Of a stretch of 18,499 nucleotides of DNA, positions 7,522 through 14,490 are shown piece by piece. A model generated the notes under the pieces. It was not told the origin of the DNA. It did no database searches and worked only from the letters and a program-made list of their open reading frames with translations. The stretch lies in the NCBI GenBank assembly GCA_002422795.1, contig DITJ01000004.1, forward strand, positions 109,879 to 128,377, read 5' to 3'. The position numbers and the translations under genes were made by a program. Source of the stretch: Alphaproteobacteria bacterium UBA6187 (GTDB lineage: Bacteria > Pseudomonadota > Alphaproteobacteria > Rickettsiales > UBA6187). Positions within the stretch are counted from its first letter, which is position 1. Each line of letters begins with the position of its first letter.

Positions 7522-10500
7522 TTACCTTGCTAATGCTTGTTTTTTGGGTTCTTTTACACCTAACCCAACTAAAATACCATCTAGTTGTTCGTCATTAATA
7601 TTTAAACACTTAGCCGCACTTTTATTTACCCCAGGCATAATAATAGGAGATGCCTGGTGATACGCAGCCAGAACTTGTAACATAGCCTGGTTTTGCCCAA
7701 CTAACGCGGGATATTTCACTATAAAAGGCAGAACCAGCGAAAGTACGTCCATCATTTCATCTGATTGCTGGTAACTTTCTTCCAGTTCTTCTTTGGTTTT
7801 CTTTAATTCCTGCTCGCTTCTTATTAAAGCATCCCTGCCTTCAACACTGGTTTTTATATGTATATCAAGGTCCGAGCTGCTTAAAGAGCGCTGTAATATA
7901 GATAATAACTCATCCCTTTCAACCTGGTATTTAGGAGAGTGCCAGAATAATTCTACAGCCTGCGCCTGCTCCACAGCTTCAGAACTTGCTAAGTTTGCAG
8001 GAGTTGCAACTTTTTCGCATTCAAGTATAGCATGTTGTAACATATCTGTATATGATCTTTTTAATAGCTCAATATCATCCCTGGTGGCGGATGATATTCC
8101 GCCTTGCTCACTTTCATATAACGACTTTCCATATAACGATATTGTTTTGCCGCTACTCCTACTTAACTGTTCTGATAATGTTTTTATATTAGTAAAAAAT
8201 GTCTGTAATTCCGTTATATTTTCAGCGTCCTGCGGTGATGTGCGTTCAGTAATTGCCCCGGAATTAGAAAGTTCCAGCCTGCTTCTTAATTGATTGGCTT
8301 TTTCCCTGGATTCCGTGGTTATTCCTTCATGCAGTACTTCCGTATCTAACTGTTTGCGTAGATTTTCAACCTCTTCCCTGGTTGTAGTTACTTTCTTATC
8401 TACATTCGCAATTTCTTCATTTATCTTGCTTATACGCTCCCTTAATTGAGTGGTCTCTCTCTCATTTGCAACGCATGGAAGGGTTGCTTTTTTAGTTTCA
8501 ATTGCTTGTAAACGAACTTCATCTATAGAATCAACAACGGCAAAAACAATTGCACTGGTAAGTTTCGCGCGCCTTTGGTCTGAATTTGTTATAGATGCTG
8601 GAATAATGCTTTCTATATCAAGCCCTAAAGTAGCCTTTACTTTCTCATCACTATTTTTCTCTAAAGTTGTTATACTTCTAGTGCCTGTTAATGGGTTAAC
8701 CGCATAAATATCTTCATAATCTGAGTATTTAATAGCACTTAATGTCGTAATATCGCTATTATTGTTTTGTATAGTTTCTTCAAGTTTGCTTTTTGTATCG
8801 GGATAAAACTGCCATATGAGTTTTAACGAAAGAGCTTTTTTTGCATCCAGGCTCTTAATATACTGCTCTTGAGCCTGTTCTTTCGTTTCATTTCTCTTTG
8901 GCCTTACTTCAATAAGTGGCTTACATAGCTTTTCCAGCTTTTCCAGTTCTTTTACAGTATCTTCATTATTCTTTCTTATATTTGATATCTTCGCTTCATT
9001 CTGTATTTTAAATGCATCTATAAATTTGTTATAAACTTTCTCTAAGACTATATCTTTTAATTGCCCTGATTTTTGTGCATTCTCTGGATCATTGAAAATT
9101 CTGGAAAACCCTTCTTCAATATTTTCAAAAAGAATACCTAGCGTAACTTTTTTAGAATTTATTTGTGGCCATAATTTATTTAGAGTTTTTATAATAGTAG
9201 TATTTATCTGCTTATAAGATGCAGAGTCATCCATTCCACGGATATTTTTGCTAATAAATGAAGCACTATCTATATATGCAGTATCCTTTGTATCCTCTGG
9301 CCTTAACATAATAATAGGTAACTCAGTACTACTTTTTGGTGTTCTGATTAATAAAGGGTTATCACAAATTAGCTCTCTTATTACGGGAATAATAATACCC
9401 TGTAATAATGGTAATGTTTGTAAATAAGTTGTTGTCTCAATTTTACTTTTTGTATCTTTAGTTTTGACTGTAATTTTACTCTCAAGTGACCACTCAAGAT
9501 ACTTATTCAACTTTTCGACTGCTTGAGGTAATTCATATGAAAAACGCTCCCTGGTTTTAATTGGCAACGCAGGCAATTCTCTCATCGATTGCATAGGATC
9601 GGTAGAATCCAGATATAAAATATTTTTTAACCTGAGCTTTGCAAGAAGATGACTATGTCTTTCTTTCTCGAGTGCAATTTCAGTTGACGGAGTTGATTCA
9701 CGTTCAATATGTGCCTGTGCGCCCCTTAATATTTCCATATAGGCGGTAATATTTGCAGAAGATGCCGGAGTACCACTATGTATAGATCGTGCAGCCGATT
9801 CTAATTCTGTAGCCATAGTTTTTTTATCGGCCACTTGCATAATAATTGAGGCATCTTTTGCCCCCGTCCTCAATTTATAGAAATCCTGCGCGGGAATATA
9901 TTCTCCCTCCATATAAGGAAATAATATAGCAAATGCTTTTTGTATAAGATATTGCGGCTTTTTTTCTACTTCCCATTTTCTCCTGGTTTCTTCCAAAAGT
10001 GATGCAGATAGCCCTTGGAATACAAATTCTTTGGAATCTGCAAGCTTCTTTATAATTTCATCGTTTATTACTTTTTGTACTGATAATGTGCTATCGCCGT
10101 TTGCAAGCTTGTTAATAATACCTTGTAGGACCTCTTCTTGTTCTTTTGTTAATTTGCCATTATCTTGGGGTTCTTCTACTATTTCCTCTACTGCTATAAC
10201 CGAAGTTGCTCCACTTTGTTGCTTTTTTAGCAGCATGGCTTCTAAAGGATTAGCTTTTTTATTGGAAACCGGCCCCTGATCTGGAACTTTCCGGCTTCTT
10301 TTTAAAATATCTGCCAGGGAAGGTTGTGGCTTTTCATGTTCAAAGGTGGAATTATCAGCAATATCACCTATTCTTTCTTTTTTATTCTTGTGTCCATCAC
10401 TGATGAGTATTGACCCTAAAGGTGAACCTTGTGATGCGGTAATCATCTCACCAGATTCTCTTCTTTTTCTCGTTTCTTTCGTTTGCTTGAGCTGCACGGC

Positions 10501-10626
10501 TACATCGCCCCCCCTTGGTTTCTTTGGAGAATTGCCTTCCACGCCTACATCGTCCCCTCTACGTTTTTTGGGAGAATTACCTTCCGTTAATGCATTACTT
10601 AGTTTTTCAGAGAGAAGTGTGCTCAT
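7522..10626 (-). CDS. 1034-residue helical protein with tandem SPKK motifs
   Basis: No known domain is recognised. The N-terminal 150 residues are basic and disordered and include a 15-residue tandem duplication (15-29 and 30-44, beginning EGNSPKK in both copies), KETRKRRE (50-57) and further Lys/Arg clusters. From about residue 155 to the end the protein is mostly helical, with heptad-like stretches around 545-570, 720-790 and 925-960 and a hydrophobic stretch at 959-977. There is no signal peptide. The C-terminus is basic (KEPKKQALAR). The only sensible start is ATG at 10626; no ribosome-binding site is visible in the AT-rich sequence before it. Second gene of the three-gene unit, 86 bases after the first with a hairpin between them, and 24 bases before the third. 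The Arg/Lys motifs resemble nuclear localisation signals; enzymatic activity is not indicated. Confidence 0.85.
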   Translation of the reverse strand: MSTLLSEKLSNALTEGNSPKKRRGDDVGVEGNSPKKPRGGDVAVQLKQTKETRKRRESGEMITASQGSPLGSILISDGHKNKKERIGDIADNSTFEHEKPQPSLADILKRSRKVPDQGPVSNKKANPLEAMLLKKQQSGATSVIAVEEIVEEPQDNGKLTKEQEEVLQGIINKLANGDSTLSVQKVINDEIIKKLADSKEFVFQGLSASLLEETRRKWEVEKKPQYLIQKAFAILFPYMEGEYIPAQDFYKLRTGAKDASIIMQVADKKTMATELESAARSIHSGTPASSANITAYMEILRGAQAHIERESTPSTEIALEKERHSHLLAKLRLKNILYLDSTDPMQSMRELPALPIKTRERFSYELPQAVEKLNKYLEWSLESKITVKTKDTKSKIETTTYLQTLPLLQGIIIPVIRELICDNPLLIRTPKSSTELPIIMLRPEDTKDTAYIDSASFISKNIRGMDDSASYKQINTTIIKTLNKLWPQINSKKVTLGILFENIEEGFSRIFNDPENAQKSGQLKDIVLEKVYNKFIDAFKIQNEAKISNIRKNNEDTVKELEKLEKLCKPLIEVRPKRNETKEQAQEQYIKSLDAKKALSLKLIWQFYPDTKSKLEETIQNNNSDITTLSAIKYSDYEDIYAVNPLTGTRSITTLEKNSDEKVKATLGLDIESIIPASITNSDQRRAKLTSAIVFAVVDSIDEVRLQAIETKKATLPCVANERETTQLRERISKINEEIANVDKKVTTTREEVENLRKQLDTEVLHEGITTESREKANQLRSRLELSNSGAITERTSPQDAENITELQTFFTNIKTLSEQLSRSSGKTISLYGKSLYESEQGGISSATRDDIELLKRSYTDMLQHAILECEKVATPANLASSEAVEQAQAVELFWHSPKYQVERDELLSILQRSLSSSDLDIHIKTSVEGRDALIRSEQELKKTKEELEESYQQSDEMMDVLSLVLPFIVKYPALVGQNQAMLQVLAAYHQASPIIMPGVNKSAAKCLNINDEQLDGILVGLGVKEPKKQALAR
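10495..10584 (-). repeat. 45-bp tandem duplication inside the 1034-residue gene
   Basis: Two adjacent 45-base units encode residues 15-29 and 30-44, EGNSPKKRRGDDVGV and EGNSPKKPRGGDVAV. Twelve of 15 residues are identical and the basic SPKK core is kept in both. The in-frame duplication looks like recent expansion of a functional motif. Confidence 0.9.
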
Positions 10627-10666
10627 AATTAATATATATTAAGTGTTGTTGTTCTTGTGGGAATAT

Positions 10667-10698
10667 AAGCCAGGAAAGAAATGATCCCTTCCTGGCTT
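10667..10698 (-). terminator. Hairpin between the first and second coiled-coil genes
   Basis: A 10-bp perfect stem (AAGCCAGGAA at 10667-10676, TTCCTGGCTT at 10689-10698) with a 12-base loop begins 15 bases after the stop of the 496-residue gene. On the minus strand the following bases are TATATTCCC, a poor U-run, so it may end only part of the transcripts or stabilise the 3' end of the first gene. Confidence 0.5.
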
Positions 10699-10712
10699 TT
10701 AAGGCGTGGATA

Positions 10713-12203
10713 TTACTTCCTAGCGAAGGCTTTGGTGTCATTGCCTGGTTCACCTATTGTATCAGTCCATGAAGCTGACCTTAGTCTATTGCCATCTTTA
10801 ACTGGAGATAAGGAAGTTCTGCTAGCCCAATTCAGTATTGCAGAATCTCCAAGATCTGATCCTGGTGAAGTTATACCATGCTCATTAAGAAGGGCATCAA
10901 CATCAATTTCAGATCCTGGCGTACTTGAATTTGATGAGTAGGCGCCTTTTACAGGGGTGCCGTAACTTTGTGATTGTAGCTGAGGGGAAAGGAGTTCGCG
11001 CAAGCCTTCTGCACCAACCCCTTGCTCTGCAAAATATCCTACTAAAGCACTAATTAGCGCATCTCTTTCGTTAATAGCACGAGCTACATCGCTTGCTTTA
11101 TTAACCACTTCCTTAGCATGCACTACTAATTCATTATTTTGATTAATTAGCTCACCATTTTCACTTCTAAGTGTTTTAATAGTTTCGTCATTAGATAGGT
11201 TAAGGCGGGAAGCTTCTGATAGCTCGCTTGTTAACCCTTTAATTTCAGCCGCTTGAGAAGCAACTGTATTCTTTGCATCGCCAGAAGCTTTACGTTCATT
11301 CTCTAATTCAGAGAGTAAAGATGTGTTTCTGCTTTCTGCTGTTAGCCTTGCTTCCTCGCTTATTTTAATGGCTTTTTTAAGCTCTTCAATCTCGGTAGAT
11401 AATTGCTGCTTTTCCTGTGCATGTGTAATTGGCGCCAGAACTTCTTCAGCCTGCTTTTTTAATGCAGCTTCTTTTAACTGCTGTATTTCTTGCTGCAATT
11501 GTTCAACTAAGGCATTACCTTTTTCTGCGCCAACGCCCTCAACTTCTATATGAGGGGTAAATATAGCAGCCTGACTGTTCTGAAGAGATGTTGCCGCAAG
11601 CTGGCTTTCTGCTTGCTTTTTAAGGAGATTTAGTTCATTTGTATAACCAGAATCTTTTGAAGCGATAGTAGATTGTAAGCTTGCAACATCTTCCTGTAAT
11701 CTTTGTTTTTCTCTTTCTACGGTAGCGCGTTGTTCAGCTTCTAACCTGGCTTGTTCTGCAGCTTTCCTAACTTCTTCTTTTAATAGTTCAATTTCTCTTG
11801 CCCTTTCTTGTAAAGCAAGTTCTTTTTCAGAAGATATCTTTTCAATAAAATTGTCTTTTAAAGACAGTGTTTCTATAATGCCATTTTTTTCTTCCGTAAG
11901 GCTTGATATAGTGCTGCTTTCTTTCTTAAGTTTTTTATCTAAAGCTCCTAATGCCCTTGCATATTTCTCATTTTGAGCCTTTGTTGCAGCCAATTCTCTT
12001 TGCATATCTTCATTTACAGGAGCTTGCCTAGAAAAGCCTGCGCCTGCAAAAGCCTTTCCGCTTCCTGTTCCGAGTAATGCAAGGGGATTAAAATCATTTA
12101 TAGGTATCACACTTAATGTGCTCACAGCTTCCTTCAACGAAGCAATCATGTGAGCGTTCTTTTCTTTACGATCTTGTTTAGGTGTTGTATGTTCTGTAGC
12201 CAT
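10713..12203 (-). CDS. 496-residue coiled-coil protein with S/T-P-rich C-terminal part
   Basis: Family not recognised. Residues 1-60 contain a Gly/Ala-rich turn (GTGSGKAFAGAG, 45-56). Although GTGSGK looks a little like a Walker A motif, it lacks the final S/T and sits in a disordered context. Residues 63-375 are an almost unbroken coiled coil, Glu/Lys/Gln/Ala-rich, with a break near 206-230. The last 90 residues are disordered and contain TPVK (416-419), SPVK (466-469), RLRSAS (473-478) and NWASR (458-462), ending in a basic KAFARK. There is no signal peptide or membrane segment. AGGA seven bases before the ATG and a promoter with perfect TATAAT make this the first gene of the three-gene unit. 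Coiled-coil similarity to myosin/SMC-like proteins would be compositional and should not be read as function. Confidence 0.87.
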   Translation of the reverse strand: MATEHTTPKQDRKEKNAHMIASLKEAVSTLSVIPINDFNPLALLGTGSGKAFAGAGFSRQAPVNEDMQRELAATKAQNEKYARALGALDKKLKKESSTISSLTEEKNGIIETLSLKDNFIEKISSEKELALQERAREIELLKEEVRKAAEQARLEAEQRATVEREKQRLQEDVASLQSTIASKDSGYTNELNLLKKQAESQLAATSLQNSQAAIFTPHIEVEGVGAEKGNALVEQLQQEIQQLKEAALKKQAEEVLAPITHAQEKQQLSTEIEELKKAIKISEEARLTAESRNTSLLSELENERKASGDAKNTVASQAAEIKGLTSELSEASRLNLSNDETIKTLRSENGELINQNNELVVHAKEVVNKASDVARAINERDALISALVGYFAEQGVGAEGLRELLSPQLQSQSYGTPVKGAYSSNSSTPGSEIDVDALLNEHGITSPGSDLGDSAILNWASRTSLSPVKDGNRLRSASWTDTIGEPGNDTKAFARK

Positions 12204-12267
12204 TTTTTTCCTATTTATTTATTAATTAACAATTATATAAAATACACCAAATCATTGATTATGGCGC

Positions 12268-12295
12268 ATTATACTCGTTTATAAAGTGTAACCAA
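12268..12295 (-). promoter_or_regulatory. Promoter of the three coiled-coil genes
   Basis: On the minus strand TTGGTT (12290-12295), 16 bases, then a perfect TATAAT (12268-12273). The expected start point near 12261 leaves a leader of about 57 bases, AT-rich and without a stable hairpin, before the 496-residue gene. Confidence 0.65.
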
Positions 12296-12661
12296 CGCGG
12301 TCATGATGGTTAATATATTTACGAACTGGGTGCTCTATATAACATTTTTATATAAAAAGCAAAGCTATATAAGGTATTAAATAGGGCCACCTCATAAATT
12401 TTTTTCTAATAGCGGTACTATTTGAAACAAAATTTCTTAAATTTGCAGCCAAAAAGATTCAAAATGCAGTCATAAAATACTTTGTTAACAGGGCCTGGTG
12501 TCCGGTGAGAATTCTTATTAACTTCAGTTCTGGATAGCTATAAAAGATTTCAGGGCTGGTTTATAGCAGCTTCATTTGCGAACCGTTGTATATTGCAGCG
12601 CATTGCCTACCGTGATAGTTATGAAAACGAGATTTAGCAACACAACCTACTTATGCGAAGA
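12296..12661. other. Spacer with no recognised gene
   Basis: AT-rich sequence between the coiled-coil operon promoter and the 3' end of the L,D-transpeptidase gene. Short direct repeats of CTATATAA occur near 12333 and 12364. No open frame of useful length, RNA gene or consensus promoter facing either way could be supported. Confidence 0.5.
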
Positions 12662-12685
12662 CAGTTGCTGCACACGGAGCAACTG
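12662..12685 (-). terminator. Hairpin after the L,D-transpeptidase gene
   Basis: An 8-bp perfect stem CAGTTGCT/AGCAACTG (12662-12669, 12678-12685) with an 8-base loop starts eight bases after the stop codon. There is no T-run after it on the minus strand, so it may be a weak terminator or a 3'-end stabiliser. Confidence 0.4.
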
Positions 12686-12693
12686 AAATAACC

Positions 12694-13659
12694 TTACTCC
12701 GCCCCTACGCCAATTGCATATGGAAGCCCTGTATGTTTTTCAATCGCCGCTGTAACGGCGGCCCAATCTATAATTGAGGCTCCAGCTATTTTCTCAATAT
12801 CGCTATTTAGTTTCGATATATCTATATCTTTATTGGCTGCAGGCTCCCTATCCTCAAAAATTAAACCAGCCTGTTTTTCCTGTGATGGGTTAACTTCAAG
12901 ATATAATATATCGTTCAGCCAGCCTATTTTATAAGATGTATCAATTACTGTTACTTTTGTATCTTTCTTAACTACCTTGAATAATTCTTCAATATCTTCA
13001 GGATACATGCGTATACAGCCATGGCTGGAGCGCAGGCCAATACCATATGGTTTGTTGGTGCCATGAATTAAAAATCCGGGCCAGCCAAGGTTCATTGCAT
13101 ATTGCCCAAGCGGGTTATCCGGCCCTGCCGGGATTACTTGCGGTAAATCAGGTTTATTTGCACGAATTGATGCAGGTGGTGTCCAGAATGGATTTTTGCG
13201 CTTTAGCACTATTTTTGTTTCACCAACCGGGGTTTGCCATCCATCTTTGCCTATCCCGACTGGAAAAGTCATTACCGTTTTGGCATCTTTAAAATAATAG
13301 AGCCTAAGTTCAGAAAGGTTAATTACTATGCCCGTGCGGTTTTCTTTCGGCAGTATATAAGATGAGGGGATTGAAAGTAATGTACCAGCCGGGGGTATCC
13401 AGGGATCAATATTCGGGTTTGCGGCCATTAACTCAACAATGCCAAGGTCAAAGCGGCGCGCAATTGCATAAAGCGTGTCTTCATCAGTTACGGTATAATG
13501 CGTAACTTCGCCGATTATGTCATTGGTGATTGTATAAGTGGCGGCAGATGCGGGTGATCTAAGCGCAATTAAAGCGACTATAAGTATAAAGCATATTTTT
13601 TTAAAAAAAGAAGGGAAGATTTTATCCTCCCTTCTTTTTGCGTATTTAAACAATTTCAT
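12694..13659 (-). CDS. L,D-transpeptidase (LysM + YkuD) of the peptidoglycan
   Basis: A periplasmic enzyme that makes 3-3 peptide cross-links or attaches proteins to peptidoglycan. Residues 1-39 are a signal peptide with an unusually long basic n-region, cleaved after SPASA. A LysM peptidoglycan-binding domain covers about 53-98 (YTVTDEDTLYAIARRF... NPNIDPW... GTLLSIP). The YkuD domain covers about 109-239 with IHGTN (198-202) and the catalytic SSHGCIRM motif (211-218; His213, Cys215). The tail after 240 is unassigned. The 321-residue length is normal for LysM-YkuD proteins. No other Met lies in the first 79 residues, and the ATG at 13659 lacks a clear ribosome-binding site. Codons 7-19 coincide with a terminator-like hairpin, so expression may be controlled there. 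It shares orientation with the lipoprotein gene upstream but is separated from it by an inverted repeat. Confidence 0.92.
   Translation of the reverse strand: MKLFKYAKRREDKIFPSFFKKICFILIVALIALRSPASAATYTITNDIIGEVTHYTVTDEDTLYAIARRFDLGIVELMAANPNIDPWIPPAGTLLSIPSSYILPKENRTGIVINLSELRLYYFKDAKTVMTFPVGIGKDGWQTPVGETKIVLKRKNPFWTPPASIRANKPDLPQVIPAGPDNPLGQYAMNLGWPGFLIHGTNKPYGIGLRSSHGCIRMYPEDIEELFKVVKKDTKVTVIDTSYKIGWLNDILYLEVNPSQEKQAGLIFEDREPAANKDIDISKLNSDIEKIAGASIIDWAAVTAAIEKHTGLPYAIGVGAE
13603..13639 (-). promoter_or_regulatory. Terminator-like hairpin within the first codons of the L,D-transpeptidase gene
   Basis: On the minus strand a 15-bp stem (arms 13625-13639 and 13605-13619, one G-U pair, 5-base loop) is followed by seven T residues ending at 13603. 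This has the form of an intrinsic terminator, but it lies 20-57 bases inside the open frame. It may act as an attenuator, or the real translation start could differ. Confidence 0.55.
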
Positions 13660-13697
13660 CTGTAAAATTACATAAATTTAAAGAGTGTCACTTGTAT

Positions 13698-13725
13698 AGT
13701 ATATAACACAACTATATGCTTTAAA
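13698..13725 (-). promoter_or_regulatory. Possible promoter of the L,D-transpeptidase gene
   Basis: TTTAAA (13720-13725), 16 bases, TATACT (13698-13703) on the minus strand, about 40 bases before the start codon. The region is AT-rich and other pairings are possible. Confidence 0.35.
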
Positions 13726-13732
13726 ACCCTTA

Positions 13733-13806
13733 AAGTGCAAGTTGCCAGTATTAAGTGCAAGTATTTTTATATATTATTTGCACTAAAAACCTGCACTTGC
13801 ACTAAA
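13733..13806. repeat. Inverted repeat with GTGCAAGT units (element C)
   Basis: Each arm carries two copies of a unit close to TTAGTGCAAGT: left near 13733-13743 and 13751-13763, right (inverted) near 13774-13786 and 13792-13806, around a TATATAT loop. The arrangement resembles elements A and B, and the right arm shares TATTTGCACTAA-like sequence with the loop of element A. It starts 15 bases after the lipoprotein stop codon and may end or protect that transcript. Confidence 0.7.
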
Positions 13807-13821
13807 ATTTATGTGAGCTTA

Positions 13822-14223
13822 CTACTTAGCTTGAGGCTGTACAGCAGCTGCATCAGCGGCAGGTGCAACGGCAGCAGTAGCTTTTTTAGCTTTGGCAACG
13901 TGCTTCTTTACAGCAGGCTTTGCAGTGTCATCGTGCTTTACTTCACAAAGTTTTTTATTGCTATCAATGTTTTTTGCTAATTTATCAGATTCAGCAACTA
14001 ACTTGTTCAAGCGTTTTTTTACAGCAGTATCTTTTGCATTAGTAACGGCTTCTTTTAGCTCAGCTGTTGTGCTTGCAGAAGTTGCCGCAGCTTTTGTAAG
14101 ATGCGCAATTACCGGGCATTTTGCTTCTTCAGCTTTAGCAGCATCTTTAGACTGGAAGTGTGAACAAGCTGAAACTAACGTGATGCTTGAAAGTAAAGCC
14201 AGAGTTTTAATATGTTTATTCAT
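13822..14223 (-). CDS. Small Lys/Ala-rich lipoprotein of unknown function
   Basis: A 133-residue protein with a lipoprotein signal peptide: a basic start (MNKHIK), a hydrophobic stretch, and the lipobox LVSAC with the lipidation Cys at 20. The mature part has Cys36 and Cys93, which could form a disulfide, a helical Lys/Ala/Glu-rich body (about 40-95), and a low-complexity C-terminal tail of Lys, Ala and Pro (about 101-133) resembling peptidoglycan-contacting or linker tails. No family is recognised. AGGAG eight bases before the ATG is a good ribosome-binding site. A weak TTTCAA-17-TTTAAT pair lies upstream on the minus strand. It lies just upstream of, and in the same direction as, the L,D-transpeptidase; LolA, whose pathway would sort such a lipoprotein, is also in the window. 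An envelope role is inferred only. Confidence 0.85.
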   Translation of the reverse strand: MNKHIKTLALLSSITLVSACSHFQSKDAAKAEEAKCPVIAHLTKAAATSASTTAELKEAVTNAKDTAVKKRLNKLVAESDKLAKNIDSNKKLCEVKHDDTAKPAVKKHVAKAKKATAAVAPAADAAAVQPQAK

Positions 14224-14490
14224 GGGGTAGTCTCCTATAAAATTAAATAATAATAGTAAAGCGGTTGAAAGGCGTTTCTTATAATGTTGGTTTTGTAAGG
14301 AATTAATGCTAATAATTTATCTTGTACCTGCAACTACAGGTAAGTTCAAATATTATTTGAATAGTGTTAAAATAATTACTATTTGAGTGGTATGATTGCC
14401 ACTTAGATATTTTATTTGTAAATATGCGACCAAAGCTGTAGATTGTAGAGCCTTATATAATAATTGTCTTTATTCTCCGGATTGTAAATA

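Noticed and set aside
7793..8293. Plus-strand open frame of 166 codons inside the 1034-residue gene
   Set aside because: It is a complementary-strand shadow: Ser/Leu/Cys-rich without motifs, no ribosome-binding site, and fully inside a better-supported gene.
12054..12071. Walker A-like GTGSGK in the 496-residue protein
   Set aside because: The motif lacks the final Ser/Thr (GKA), there is no Walker B or other NTPase motif, and the surroundings are disordered.
4398..12499. CAGGGCCTGG occurring both near 4398 and near 12490
   Set aside because: A 10-base match between two spacers with different flanks can occur by chance in a window of this size.
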